From an uncultured Pelagibacteraceae bacterium (lineage in GTDB: Bacteria > Pseudomonadota > Alphaproteobacteria > Pelagibacterales > Pelagibacteraceae): 48,440 nucleotides of DNA. This document shows, piece after piece, positions 36,356 to 45,313 of the stretch. The notes under the pieces are model-generated. The model saw only the letters and a program-made list of their open reading frames with translations. It searched no databases and was not told the origin of the DNA. The stretch lies in NCBI GenBank assembly GCA_902622955.1, contig CACNRP010000004.1, positions 1-48,440 of the forward strand, written 5' to 3'. Position 1 is the stretch's first letter. Each line of letters starts with the position of its first letter. Made by a program: the position numbers and the translations under genes.

Positions 36356-36967
36356 TTGAAAAAAAATAAAATCTCTAAAAACTGGGTTAATAAACAGCGT
36401 AGAGATATCTATGTAAGACAATCCAAAGTCGATGGGTATCGTGCTAGATCAGCTTACAAATTAATTGAAATTGATGAAAAATTTAAAATTTTTAAAGGAG
36501 GATTATCAGTAATTGACATCGGTGCGGCCCCAGGAAGCTGGTCACAATATGTTTTTAAAACAGCTAAAAGTGGAAAATTGATATCTATAGATTTAAAAAA
36601 AATGGAGCCCATCGGTAATAGTGTTCAAATCCAAGGAGATTTTACTGAAGAAAAAATTCAAGAAAAAATTAAAAAATATATTACCAGTAAAGTTGACGTT
36701 GTAATGTCTGATATGGCTGTAGATACAACGGGTATTAAAAATATAGACTCAATACAAACTGGAGAACTGTGCAAAGAGGCGATGTTTTTTGCAAAAGATT
36801 TAATGAAAGAAAATGGATATTTTATTTCAAAAATTTTTATGGGAGGAACATTTAACGAAATCGTCGCAGAGGGAAAAAAATATTTTAAAGAAGTTAAGGT
36901 TTTTAAACCAAAATCTAGCAGAAAAGACTCAAAAGAAAGCTTTATAATTTGTAGAAAAATTCGATAG
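36356..36967 (+). CDS. rlmE: 23S rRNA 2'-O-ribose methyltransferase RlmE (RrmJ/FtsJ)
   Basis: This 203-residue SAM-dependent enzyme modifies U2552 (E. coli numbering) of 23S rRNA late in 50S assembly. The SAM loop is DIGAAPGSWSQY at residues 54-65. The catalytic K-D-K-E set is K35, D119, K159 and E194, with nearly the same spacing as E. coli K38/D124/K164/E199. The start is a TTG directly after the upstream stop: the next in-frame candidates would remove the conserved RRDIYVRQSK region. It belongs to the psd-to-panB plus-strand run. Confidence 0.94.
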   Translation: MKKNKISKNWVNKQRRDIYVRQSKVDGYRARSAYKLIEIDEKFKIFKGGLSVIDIGAAPGSWSQYVFKTAKSGKLISIDLKKMEPIGNSVQIQGDFTEEKIQEKIKKYITSKVDVVMSDMAVDTTGIKNIDSIQTGELCKEAMFFAKDLMKENGYFISKIFMGGTFNEIVAEGKKYFKEVKVFKPKSSRKDSKESFIICRKIR

Positions 36968-37004
36968 AGACTTTTAATTTAAAAGGAATCGTATATAAAA
37001 GATT

Positions 37005-38081
37005 ATGGGTCCCATAAAAGAAGCACTTACCTTTGATGATGTTACATTAGCTCCAAAGTATTCAGAAATATTACCTTCTGATGCAGACACTAGCGTGTCT
37101 TTAACAAAGCATTTGAAGCTTAAAATTCCACTTTTATCATCTGCAATGGATACTGTCACAGAGAGCAGAATGGCAATAGCCATAGCTAAAGCTGGTGGTA
37201 TTGGAGTGATTCACAGAAACCTTGTTATAAAAAAACAATTATCAGAGATAAAAAAAGTTAAAAAACAAAATCTAATTGTTGGAGCAGCTGTGGGTGCAGC
37301 ACCAAATGAATTTATCAGAGCTAAAGAAATAATTAAAGAGGGTGTAGATTTAATCGTAGTAGACACAGCACACGGTCATACAAAGAAAGTTGCCGAAATA
37401 ATCAAATATATTAAAAAAATAAAAACTAAAAACATTGCTTTATGTGCAGGAAATATTGCAACACCAGAAGCAGCAAAATTTCTAATTAAGTTAGGAGTAG
37501 ATATAATTAAAATTGGTATAGGGCCAGGTTCTATTTGTACAACAAGATTGGTTGCTGGAATAGGAGTTCCTCAATTAAGTGCAATTTTAGCTGTAAGAAG
37601 TGGTTTAAAGAATAAAAATGTTAAAATAATTTCAGATGGGGGAATAAAATATTCTGGTGATTTAGCGAAAGCTTTTGCAGCAGGAGCAGATGCTGTAATG
37701 ATCGGTTCGTTATTTGCAGGTACAAACGAAACTCCAGGGAAATTAATTAAAAAAAAAGGACAGCTTTTCAAAAGTTTTAGAGGAATGGGTTCCGTAGGAG
37801 CTATGAATAAAGGGTCAGCTGATAGATACTTTCAAAAAAAACAAAAAGATTCTTCAAAATATGTACCTGAGGGTGTTGAAGGTTTTGTAAAATATAAAGG
37901 AGATGTGCTGAGTATTATTTATAAATTAATTGGTGGATTAAAATCTTCCATGGGCTATCTTGGATCAAAAACAATCATTAAATTAAGAAATAAACCACAA
38001 TTTGTGAAAATTACAAAAGCTGGATTTTATGAGAGTATGGTTCATAATGTAGATGTGGTAAAAGAAAATAGTAAATATTAA
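37005..38081 (+). CDS. guaB: IMP dehydrogenase lacking the CBS (Bateman) module
   Basis: This 358-residue enzyme oxidises IMP to XMP, the committed step to GMP. Catalytic loop [18 protein letters not shown] with Cys178, NAD-side loop DTAHGHTKK, phosphate loop [10 protein letters not shown] and flap RGMGSVGAM ... ADRYFQ with the Arg274-Tyr275 dyad are present. The dyad separates IMPDH from GMP reductase. Typical IMPDH has about 490 residues with two CBS domains after the HRN block; here [20 protein letters not shown] runs straight into VGAAVG (near residue 92), so the whole regulatory module is gone. The TPR gene and guaA follow immediately in the operon. Confidence 0.95.
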   Translation: MGPIKEALTFDDVTLAPKYSEILPSDADTSVSLTKHLKLKIPLLSSAMDTVTESRMAIAIAKAGGIGVIHRNLVIKKQLSEIKKVKKQNLIVGAAVGAAPNEFIRAKEIIKEGVDLIVVDTAHGHTKKVAEIIKYIKKIKTKNIALCAGNIATPEAAKFLIKLGVDIIKIGIGPGSICTTRLVAGIGVPQLSAILAVRSGLKNKNVKIISDGGIKYSGDLAKAFAAGADAVMIGSLFAGTNETPGKLIKKKGQLFKSFRGMGSVGAMNKGSADRYFQKKQKDSSKYVPEGVEGFVKYKGDVLSIIYKLIGGLKSSMGYLGSKTIIKLRNKPQFVKITKAGFYESMVHNVDVVKENSKY

Positions 38082-38521
38082 TGAGCAAATTTTTAAAATT
38101 AATAGGATTAATACTTTTAACTGCTTCTTTTAATAGTAAGTCTTTTAGTAAAGAAAATTTTTTTAATGAGGCTTTAGAATTTTTTAAAAAAGAAAAATAT
38201 GAAGATGCACGTTTTTTGTTTGAGAGAAATATAGTTTTTAATCCAAAAGACGCAAACTCATATTTATATTTAGCAAAAATTTATAACCGAGAAGAAAATC
38301 AAAGAAAAGAAGAATACAATTTAGAAACAACACTTTTAATTGATCCTGATAACGAGGAAGCTTTATTGATGTTAATGAAAATTGCTTTAGAAAAATCTAA
38401 TTATGAAAAAGTCAAAGATCTTTCTAATAAGTTTGTAAAAGTTTGTAGAAATTTATGTGATGAAAACAAAGATATTCAAGAGTCATTAAAAAATATAGAA
38501 CCTGAAAATAATGAGTCTTGA
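38081..38521 (+). CDS. Small exported TPR-repeat protein
   Basis: This 146-residue protein has a short hydrophobic N terminus ([11 protein letters not shown]), perhaps a signal sequence, then three helix-turn-helix tetratricopeptide-like repeats: [40 protein letters not shown] and [19 protein letters not shown]. TPRs hold protein partners; no catalytic motif is present. It sits between guaB (one-base overlap) and guaA (11-base overlap), an unusual place for an exported scaffold, so operon membership may reflect streamlining rather than purine metabolism. Confidence 0.72.
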   Translation: MSKFLKLIGLILLTASFNSKSFSKENFFNEALEFFKKEKYEDARFLFERNIVFNPKDANSYLYLAKIYNREENQRKEEYNLETTLLIDPDNEEALLMLMKIALEKSNYEKVKDLSNKFVKVCRNLCDENKDIQESLKNIEPENNES

Positions 38522-40073
38522 TCAAAATCTTAACAAAATCTTAATAATAGATTTTGGTTCTCAATTTACTCAATTAATTGCAAGAAGAGTAAGAGAATTA
38601 GGTGTGTTTTCAGAAATAGTTAGTCACAAAAAAATAAAACTAAAAGACATAAATAACAGCATTAAAGGAATAGTATTATCTGGTGGGCCACTAAATGTTT
38701 ATCAAATAAACAAGTACTCATTTGATAAAAAAATTTTACAACTTGATGTACCAGTTCTTGGAATTTGTTTTGGTCATCAAATTTTATCAAAACTTAATGG
38801 TGGAAAGGTAAAACAATCAAAACATAGAGAATTTGGTCTAGCTAATGTCTATAAAAAAAATAATAGTCTTTTAATAACTAATTTTTTTGGAAATAAAAAA
38901 TCCAAACAAGTTTGGATGAGTCACGCTGATCAGGTTTCAAAACTTCCAAAGAATTTTAAAGTTATTGCATCAAGCACTAATTCAAAGTTTGCAATCGTTG
39001 AAAATAAAATAAAAAAATATTATGGGGTACAATTTCATCCTGAAGTAACTCATACAGAGAATGGGAAAAAATTAATAAGTAATTTTATTTTTTTAATTTG
39101 TAAAATTAAAAGAAATTGGTCCTCTAAGGATCAAAAAAATCGGCTTATTAGAGATGTTAGAAAACAAGTTGGAAATAACAAAGTTATTTGTGCTTTATCA
39201 GGAGGTGTGGATAGTAGTGTAGTCGCTCAATTATTGAACAAAGCTATTGGAAAAAAACTTTATTGTATTTTTGTAAACACTGGCCTTCTAAGAAAAAATG
39301 AGGAAGTACAAGTAGTTCAAACTTTTAAGAAGCGTTTAAAAATGAATTTAATTTATGTAAATGCTGAAAAGGAATTCTTAAAAAAATTAAAAATTGTTTC
39401 CGATCCAGAAAAAAAAAGAAAAATAATTGGTAATTTATTTATCAAAATTTTCGAGCAATACGCTAAGAAAATTAAAAATGTTAAATTTTTAGCCCAGGGC
39501 ACTCTTTATCCAGATTTAATTGAGAGCAAATCTGTTACTGGAAGCCAAACTTCTAAAATTAAATCGCACCATAATGTAGGCGGCTTACCCAAAAAAATGA
39601 AATTAAAATTAGTAGAACCACTAAAGTTCTTATTTAAGGATGAGGTAAGAAAATTAGGATTAGAGTTAAATTTAAGTAAAGAAATTATTTCAAGACATCC
39701 TTTTCCTGGACCAGGCTTAGCAATCCGTATGCCGGGTATTATAACTAATGAAAAAATTAAAATTTTAAAAGAAGCTGATTATTATTTTATTCAAGCTTTA
39801 AAAGATCACGGTCTTTATCACAAGATTTGGCAAGCCTATGCAGCATTGCTGCCAGTTAAAACTGTGGGTGTTATGGGAGACAATCGAACCTATGAATATT
39901 TATGTTTATTAAGAGCAATTACATCTGAAGACGGAATGACAGCTGACTACTATGAGTTTAAAAAGTCTTTTATGCAAAATATTTCAAATAAAATAGTTAA
40001 TAGTATTAGAGGTATTAATAGAGTTGTGTATGATGTTACCTCAAAACCACCTAGCACTATTGAATTAGAGTAG
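38511..40073 (+). CDS. guaA: GMP synthase (glutamine-hydrolysing)
   Basis: This 520-residue cytoplasmic enzyme aminates XMP to GMP. The class I glutaminase domain contains Cys86 in GICFGHQ and the His/Glu pair in QFHPEVTH (about residues 174-181). The ATP-pyrophosphatase loop is LSGGVDSS (about 229-236). The C-terminal dimerisation part includes [13 protein letters not shown] and the final KPPSTIELE. Length matches E. coli GuaA (525). It overlaps the TPR gene by 11 bases and lies downstream of guaB, giving both steps from IMP to GMP in one run. Confidence 0.98.
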   Translation: MSLDQNLNKILIIDFGSQFTQLIARRVRELGVFSEIVSHKKIKLKDINNSIKGIVLSGGPLNVYQINKYSFDKKILQLDVPVLGICFGHQILSKLNGGKVKQSKHREFGLANVYKKNNSLLITNFFGNKKSKQVWMSHADQVSKLPKNFKVIASSTNSKFAIVENKIKKYYGVQFHPEVTHTENGKKLISNFIFLICKIKRNWSSKDQKNRLIRDVRKQVGNNKVICALSGGVDSSVVAQLLNKAIGKKLYCIFVNTGLLRKNEEVQVVQTFKKRLKMNLIYVNAEKEFLKKLKIVSDPEKKRKIIGNLFIKIFEQYAKKIKNVKFLAQGTLYPDLIESKSVTGSQTSKIKSHHNVGGLPKKMKLKLVEPLKFLFKDEVRKLGLELNLSKEIISRHPFPGPGLAIRMPGIITNEKIKILKEADYYFIQALKDHGLYHKIWQAYAALLPVKTVGVMGDNRTYEYLCLLRAITSEDGMTADYYEFKKSFMQNISNKIVNSIRGINRVVYDVTSKPPSTIELE

Positions 40074-40095
40074 TTTTTAATTATAAGTTAAGATT

Positions 40096-40515
40096 ATGAA
40101 ATATTTACACACAATGATTAGAGTTAAAGACGTGGATGAGTCTCTAAGATTTTTCTGCGAAGGGCTTGGTTTAAAAGAAACAAGAAGAATGGAAAATGAA
40201 AAAGGAAGATATACTCTAATTTTTCTTGCAGCACCCAATGATGAAAAAGCAGAAATAGAATTAACTTATAATTGGGATGGTGATGAACTTGGAGAAGGTT
40301 CAAGAAATTTTGGCCATCTTGCTTATAAAGTAGATAATATTTATGAAACATGCCAAAGATTAATGGATATGGGCTACACGATTAATAGACCACCAAGAGA
40401 TGGGCATATGGCTTTTGTTAGATCACCAGACAAAATTTCAATTGAAATTCTTCAAGAAGGAAATTTACAACCTAAAGAACCTTGGGCCTCAATGGAAAAT
40501 ACCGGCTCTTGGTAA
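40096..40515 (+). CDS. gloA: Lactoylglutathione lyase (glyoxalase I)
   Basis: This 139-residue VOC-fold metalloenzyme turns the methylglyoxal-glutathione hemithioacetal into lactoylglutathione. Metal ligands are H5, E55 (AEIELTYNW), H74 (NFGHLAY) and E117 (ISIEILQ), corresponding to E. coli H5/E56/H74/E122. The block [15 protein letters not shown] is typical. Although it lies in the guaA-panB run, the function is separate methylglyoxal detoxification. panB begins four bases after its stop. Confidence 0.95.
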   Translation: MKYLHTMIRVKDVDESLRFFCEGLGLKETRRMENEKGRYTLIFLAAPNDEKAEIELTYNWDGDELGEGSRNFGHLAYKVDNIYETCQRLMDMGYTINRPPRDGHMAFVRSPDKISIEILQEGNLQPKEPWASMENTGSW

Positions 40516-40519
40516 GTCG

Positions 40520-41293
40520 ATGAAAAAAAAAATTTCAAATTTAATTAAAAAAAAAAATAAACAAAAAATTGTTAGTTTATCTGCTTACTCAAAAAACATA
40601 GCATCAATTTTAGATAATTATTGTGATATTATACTTGTTGGAGATTCTCTTGGTTCAGTTTTATATAATTATAAATCTACAAGAGAAGTAACTTTGAGTA
40701 CTATGATTGAACACTCTAAAAGTGTCAGAATGGGTATTAAAAAAAGTTTAATGATTGTTGATATGCCATATAACACCTATCGAACTCCTAATGAGGCTTT
40801 AAAAAATGCAAAACAAATAATGAAAAAAACTAAATGTGATGGAGTAAAATTGGAAGGTGGAAAAAAAATTTACAAAACAATTACAACTTTAGTTAAAAAT
40901 AAAATTCCAGTTATGGGCCATTTAGGGCTACTTCCCCAGTCAGATAAAACTTTTAAATTTAAAGGCAAAAAAAAGGTAGAGAGAGATCACATTCTCAGGG
41001 ACTCGCAATTGTTAGAAAAAGCTGGAGTATTTTCTATTGTTTTAGAATGTATTGAGACATCTTTAGCAAAACTTGTTACTCAAAATACTACAGTGCCAAC
41101 AATAGGGATTGGAGCTTCTAAATATTGTGATGGTCAAATATTAGTTTTTGATGATTTAATTGGATTAAATCCTATGAATTATAAGTTTGTAAAAAAATAT
41201 GCCAATATAAAAAATAATATTTCTAAAGCTGTTTCAAATTATTCAAAAGAAGTTAGAAAAGTTAAATTTCCTAACAAAAAAAATTCTTATTGA
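40520..41293 (+). CDS. panB: 3-methyl-2-oxobutanoate hydroxymethyltransferase
   Basis: This protein of about 257 residues adds a hydroxymethyl group from methylene-tetrahydrofolate to 2-oxoisovalerate, the first pantothenate step. Family blocks: VSLSAYSKNIASILDN, VGDSLGSVLYNYKSTREVTL with the Mg-binding Asp, DGVKLEGG, MGHLGLLPQS and the late VFDDLIGLNP. The start is ATG 40520, because a frame reaching back to 40400 would run through gloA. It is the last gene of the plus-strand run and abuts the convergent TerC gene with no gap. No panC or panD lies in the window. Confidence 0.94.
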   Translation: MKKKISNLIKKKNKQKIVSLSAYSKNIASILDNYCDIILVGDSLGSVLYNYKSTREVTLSTMIEHSKSVRMGIKKSLMIVDMPYNTYRTPNEALKNAKQIMKKTKCDGVKLEGGKKIYKTITTLVKNKIPVMGHLGLLPQSDKTFKFKGKKKVERDHILRDSQLLEKAGVFSIVLECIETSLAKLVTQNTTVPTIGIGASKYCDGQILVFDDLIGLNPMNYKFVKKYANIKNNISKAVSNYSKEVRKVKFPNKKNSY

Positions 41294-41905
41294 TTAAAAG
41301 TATTTTTTAAATTCTTCATTAATATTTAATATTTCAAGATCAACTAATCCGCCAATTACTAATTGCAGACCAACAATTAATATAAATACTAAACCTATAT
41401 AAGCTATCCAAATATGCCTTTGTATATAATTAGCCATATATGTTGCTAAAGCACCCGTAAGTACAACTGATAACATAAGTCCAAATATCATAAATCCAAA
41501 ATATCCTTTTGCTGCAGCAACTACACCAATAACATTATCGAAACTAATCATAATATCTGCAAACAAAACTTTCCCAATGCTACTAATATATGAGGGTTCT
41601 TTACCTTTTTTTGTTGTTGGTTTTATTTTTTTGATTTCCAGTAAGTCTTTTCTTAAATCATTAACAATCCAAATTAATAATAAACCACCTAAAATTTTAA
41701 CAAAATAAAATTCAAATAAAAAAGTTGCAAAAACTGCAAAAAAGATTTTAAAGACAAAAGCTCCAATTACACCCCAAAGAATTATTTGTTTTCTATTTTT
41801 TGGAACAAAATTTGAAGCAATAGATCCAACTATCAACGCGTTATCTGCTGTTAATATAATTGTGATAAAAATTATATTAGTTAAAATTATGAGCTCTTCA
41901 ATCAA
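41294..41905 (-). CDS. TerC/YjbE-family integral membrane protein
   Basis: This 203-residue protein with about six or seven hydrophobic segments has the two acidic intramembrane motifs of the family, TADNALIVGSIA near the N terminus and ADIMISFDNVIGVVAAAKG in the middle. Members include YjbE-type proteins and manganese exporters; a metal-ion transport role here is an inference. A cytoplasmic Lys-rich loop (KKIKPTTKKGKEP) separates the halves. It stands alone on the minus strand and diverges from the TRAP transporter across 111 bases. Confidence 0.85.
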   Translation of the reverse strand: MIEELIILTNIIFITIILTADNALIVGSIASNFVPKNRKQIILWGVIGAFVFKIFFAVFATFLFEFYFVKILGGLLLIWIVNDLRKDLLEIKKIKPTTKKGKEPSYISSIGKVLFADIMISFDNVIGVVAAAKGYFGFMIFGLMLSVVLTGALATYMANYIQRHIWIAYIGLVFILIVGLQLVIGGLVDLEILNINEEFKKYF

Positions 41906-41964
41906 GATATCATTATAATAGTATAATCTGGCAAATTTTCAATGAGACCATAATAATAATTTTA

Positions 41965-41993
41965 TTGATTTACTCTTTGAGAGATAATTAAAT
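41965..41993 (+). promoter_or_regulatory. Probable dctP promoter
   Basis: TTGATT (41965-41970) and TTAAAT (41988-41993) are 17 bases apart and lie 23 bases before the dctP ATG. A very strong AAGGAGG ribosome site follows. The -10 is imperfect, so the call is moderate. The site lies in the divergent 111-base terC-dctP gap. Confidence 0.45.
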
Positions 41994-42016
41994 GTTAATT
42001 TTAAAAAGGAGGAAAG

Positions 42017-42988
42017 ATGAAATTAGTTAAATTATTTATTACTATAATCACTTCAGTCTTGTTATTTGCTAAAGTATCTTTTGCAGAGAAATGGGATATG
42101 GCACTCGCTTATGGTGCTGGAAACTTTCATTCTGCTAATGCAACAGAATTTGCGAAGAATGTAACTGAAAAAAGTGGTGGAAAACTTACAATTGTTACTC
42201 ACCCAGGTGGTTCGTTATTTAAAGGTGGTGAAATTTTCAGAGCTGTTAGAACAGGTCAAGCACCTATCGGTGAAAGATTTATGTCGGCTCTTGGAAAAGA
42301 GGACCCTTTATATGAAATTGACTCATTACCTTTCTTAGCAAGTTCTTACGATGATGCTATGAAATTATATGAAGCGTCAAAGCCATATATTGTAAAAAGT
42401 CTTGATGAAAAAGGATTGGTATTTCTTTATGCAGTACCGTGGCCAGCTCAAGGTCTTTACAGTAAAAAGCAAATAAAAAAGGTTGGTGATCTAAATGGAT
42501 TAAAATTTAGAGCATACAACTCTGCAACAATTAGAATTGCAGAGTTAACAGGAATGGCACCAACTAAAATTGAAGCAGCTGAAATTAGCCAAGCATTTTC
42601 TACAGGTGCAGTGGAAAGTATGATCACTTCTCCTACAACTGGAAAAAATAGCAAGATTTGGGAAAATGGTGTTAAATATTTTTATGATATAGCGGCATGG
42701 TTTCCAAAAAATATGATTATTGCTAATAAAGCAGCTTGGAATAAGCTTGATAAAGCAACTCAAGATCTTGTTATGAATCAAGCTGCAATTGCTGAAGAAA
42801 AAGGTTGGGAATTATCTAAACAAGGTAATACTGGAGACAAGAAAGCTTTAGCAGATGCAGGAATGGAAGTAGGCGAAGTTAATTCAGCTTTGAAAAAACA
42901 TTTTGAAAAAGTTGGAGCAACAATGTCTGAAGAATGGAAAGCAAAAGCTGGAGACAGAGGTGCTGCAGTTTTATCTGCTTACAAATAA
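42017..42988 (+). CDS. dctP: TRAP transporter solute-binding protein
   Basis: This 323-residue periplasmic receptor has a signal peptide (MKLVKLFITIITSVLLFAKVSFA) and the DctP-family fold: the FHSANATEFAKNV helix near the N terminus, the ligand-carboxylate Arg165 in GLKFRAYNSAT, the MITSPTTG hinge region and AAWFPKNMIIANKAAW. It binds a carboxylate-type substrate and hands it to DctQM. Nearby pxpABC makes 5-oxoproline a candidate ligand, but this is an inference. A strong ribosome site and promoter suggest abundant synthesis. A hairpin separates it from dctQ. Confidence 0.95.
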   Translation: MKLVKLFITIITSVLLFAKVSFAEKWDMALAYGAGNFHSANATEFAKNVTEKSGGKLTIVTHPGGSLFKGGEIFRAVRTGQAPIGERFMSALGKEDPLYEIDSLPFLASSYDDAMKLYEASKPYIVKSLDEKGLVFLYAVPWPAQGLYSKKQIKKVGDLNGLKFRAYNSATIRIAELTGMAPTKIEAAEISQAFSTGAVESMITSPTTGKNSKIWENGVKYFYDIAAWFPKNMIIANKAAWNKLDKATQDLVMNQAAIAEEKGWELSKQGNTGDKKALADAGMEVGEVNSALKKHFEKVGATMSEEWKAKAGDRGAAVLSAYK

Positions 42989-43000
42989 ATAGTCTTAAAA

Positions 43001-43032
43001 AAAAGGCCAACTTGTAGTAAGTTGGCCTTTTT
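43001..43032 (+). terminator. Intercistronic hairpin between dctP and dctQ
   Basis: A strong stem AAGGCCAACTT / AAGTTGGCCTT (43003-43013 with 43019-43029, extendable by A-T pairs) with loop GTAGT ends in a T run (43028-43032). It has terminator form but lies inside the TRAP operon, only four bases before the dctQ ATG, so it may attenuate or hide dctQM and stabilise dctP mRNA. Confidence 0.88.
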
Positions 43033-43036
43033 AATA

Positions 43037-43525
43037 ATGTTTCAATCAATAAATAATAATCTTAATAAGCTTTATAAATTTTCGGGATATTTAGCTGCTT
43101 TTTTTTTAATTCTTGTTGCAGTTTTCATTTTAATTGGAATTTCTTCAAGGATTTTTGGTTTTTATATAAGAGGTTTAGCTGAGTACTCTGGCTACTGCAT
43201 GGCTGCAGCTTCTTTCTATGCTTTGGCGTTTACTTTTGTTGAGGGTGGACATATACGAATTACTCTTTTCCTAGAAAAAGCCTCTTCATCTTATAAAAAA
43301 TTTTTAGAAATATGGTGTCTGATTGTAGCAACAATTTTTTCAGGCTATTTATCTTTTTACCTGTGGAAAATGCTATTAATTTCTTATGATTTTCAAGAGA
43401 GAAGTGAAGGTGCAGATGAGATATTAATATGGATACCTCAAACTAGTGTTGCTGCTGGATCTTTAATTTTTTTTATAGCTGTTTTTCATAAATTTATTTT
43501 AACAATTTTAAGTAAGAATGACTGA
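43037..43525 (+). CDS. dctQ: TRAP transporter small membrane subunit
   Basis: This 162-residue protein with four predicted membrane helices matches the size and shape of DctQ, including a conserved G-x-x-x-R-x-F-like segment at ILIGISSRIFGFYIRG and EYSGYCMAAASFYALAFTFVEGGHIRI. It starts at ATG 43037; a TTG at 43022 opens a longer frame but lies inside the hairpin stem. It overlaps dctM by eight bases. No Shine-Dalgarno sequence fits between hairpin and ATG, so initiation is probably weak or depends on hairpin melting. Confidence 0.9.
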   Translation: MFQSINNNLNKLYKFSGYLAAFFLILVAVFILIGISSRIFGFYIRGLAEYSGYCMAAASFYALAFTFVEGGHIRITLFLEKASSSYKKFLEIWCLIVATIFSGYLSFYLWKMLLISYDFQERSEGADEILIWIPQTSVAAGSLIFFIAVFHKFILTILSKND

Positions 43526-44828
43526 AATATTTCTCATTATATTTTTTATAAGTGTACTTTTATTCTTCCTTGGATCAGGCATCTGGGTAGCGATAAGTAT
43601 GATTGGAGTTTCAACAATTGGAATGATGTTATTTACCTCAAGGCCAGTAGGTGATGCTATGGCAACTACAATATGGGGAACCTCATCATCATGGACATTA
43701 ACAGCTTTACCATTGTTTGTTTGGATGGGTGAAATATTATTTAGGACAAAGTTATCTGAAAATTTATTTGCTGGACTATCACCATGGATGCAAAAATTAC
43801 CTGGTGGATTAATTCATGTAAATGTTGTTGGTTGTGCACTTTTTGCTGCAATTTCTGGCTCTTCAGCAGCAACTGTTGCAACAGTAGGTAAGATGTCTAT
43901 CCCTGAACTAAGAAAAAGAAAATATCCAGAAAAAATTTTGTTAGGTAGTTTAGCTGGATCAGGAACTTTAGGACTTCTTATACCTCCCTCTATAATACTT
44001 ATAATTTATGGAGTAACTGTTCAGGAGTCTATTGCAAAGCTATTTATTGCAGGAATTATTCCAGGGATAATGATTGCACTTATATTTATGTCTTATGTGA
44101 TCATCTGGTCTTTAATTAATAAAAAAAGCATGCCAAAGTATGTAGAGAGTTTTACCTTTTTAGAAAAAATTAAAAAATCCAAACAATTATTACCTGTTAT
44201 CATTTTGATATCAGCTGTGATTGGGTCAATATACACCGGAGTTGCAACAGCAACTGAGGCTGCCTCTTTAGGTGTAGTAGGGTCTTTAATTTTATCTTAC
44301 TTCCAAAAAAGTTTAACTATTGAAACATTTAAACAATCTTTGTTGGGAGCAACCAAAACATCTTGTATGATTGCTTTTATTTTAGCTGGCTCTACATTTT
44401 TATCATTAGCTATGGGATTTACTGGACTTCCAAGAAACTTAGCTATTTGGATACAAAACATGGAATTATCACCTTATGTATTAATTTTTGTTTTAATGAT
44501 TTTTTATATTATTCTTGGAATGTTTCTTGATGGAATTTCAGCAGTAGTACTTACAATGGCAATTATTGAACCAATGATCAGACAAGCTGGTTTTGACATG
44601 ATTTGGTTTGGTATATTTTTAGTTATAGTAGTTGAGATGGCTCAAATCACACCACCCGTAGGATTTAATTTATTTGTATTACAAGGAATGGCCAACAAAG
44701 ATATGGGATTTATTGCAAGGAGTGCATTCCCATTATTTATGTTAATGATCCTTGCAGTAATTCTTGTTGTTATCTTTCCAGAAATAGCTTTATGGATGCC
44801 TCAACAAATGGTTCAAAACATTAACTAA
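43518..44828 (+). CDS. dctM: TRAP transporter large membrane subunit
   Basis: This 436-residue transport subunit has about twelve hydrophobic segments and the DctM hallmarks: SGSSAATVATVGKMSIPELRKRKYP, GSLAGSGTLGLLIPPSIILIIYG and ATEAASLGVVGSL, then ITPPVGFNLFVLQG. It uses a Na+ or H+ gradient to move substrate delivered by DctP. It overlaps dctQ by eight bases and converges on a TPR gene with a four-base overlap. The substrate is not readable from sequence. Confidence 0.96.
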   Translation: MTEIFLIIFFISVLLFFLGSGIWVAISMIGVSTIGMMLFTSRPVGDAMATTIWGTSSSWTLTALPLFVWMGEILFRTKLSENLFAGLSPWMQKLPGGLIHVNVVGCALFAAISGSSAATVATVGKMSIPELRKRKYPEKILLGSLAGSGTLGLLIPPSIILIIYGVTVQESIAKLFIAGIIPGIMIALIFMSYVIIWSLINKKSMPKYVESFTFLEKIKKSKQLLPVIILISAVIGSIYTGVATATEAASLGVVGSLILSYFQKSLTIETFKQSLLGATKTSCMIAFILAGSTFLSLAMGFTGLPRNLAIWIQNMELSPYVLIFVLMIFYIILGMFLDGISAVVLTMAIIEPMIRQAGFDMIWFGIFLVIVVEMAQITPPVGFNLFVLQGMANKDMGFIARSAFPLFMLMILAVILVVIFPEIALWMPQQMVQNIN

Positions 44829-45313
44829 TATTTTGATTTTTTTGTTCCAGCAATTATTTGTTTTAAGCTATCGTATTCTTTACAGTTACAACTTTCTAAA
44901 ATTTTTAATCTTTCATTGGCTAAATCAATTCTGTTTGTTGCAACATAAAGCTCACCCAAATACTCGTTAATACCTATATGATTTGGTTCAATTGCAAGAC
45001 CTTGAAGATAATATTTTTCTCCACCTTCAAAATCCCCAAGTTTTCTCGTCGTAAAACCCAGGTAGTTTAAAGTATCAGCTTTATTTGGTTTGCTTTTATT
45101 CGATTTAATTAAAAGTTTTAAAGCTTTCATATATCTTTTATTTGCTTTTTCCTCTTTTCCATCACTCTCAAATTTTTTTGCTGCTTTTACAAACTTCACT
45201 GCTTTACTATAATCAGAGCTATTAGAGTCTGAACTAGAGCTAGTGCCAGCAGAATATGAATTTGTAGATAGAAAAACTAATAAAAAAAATGTGATTAAAG
45301 TGTTTTTTATCAT
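44825..45313 (-). CDS. Exported TPR-repeat protein
   Basis: This 162-residue protein has a signal peptide (MIKNTLITFFLLVFLSTNSYS), a Ser-rich linker (SSSSDSNSSD), then TPR-like helices: KAVKFVKAAKKFESDGKEEKANKRYMKA, ADTLNYLGFTTRKLGDFEGGEKYYLQGLAIEPNH and GINEYLGELYVATNRIDLANERL (given here as ranges of a repeat array). No enzyme motif is present. Its ATG overlaps the pxpA stop by one base on the same strand, so it is co-translated with pxpA; whether it shares a pathway with 5-oxoprolinase is unknown. Confidence 0.75.
   Translation of the reverse strand: MIKNTLITFFLLVFLSTNSYSAGTSSSSDSNSSDYSKAVKFVKAAKKFESDGKEEKANKRYMKALKLLIKSNKSKPNKADTLNYLGFTTRKLGDFEGGEKYYLQGLAIEPNHIGINEYLGELYVATNRIDLANERLKILESCNCKEYDSLKQIIAGTKKSKY

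Noticed and set aside
37005..38081. GMP reductase, because of the short length
   Set aside because: The flap carries the IMPDH Arg-Tyr dyad (ADRYFQ) and RGMGSVGAM, and the gene is upstream of guaA.
40124..40351. Minus-strand frame inside gloA
   Set aside because: Shadow of glyoxalase I coding sequence; low-complexity Phe/Leu content.
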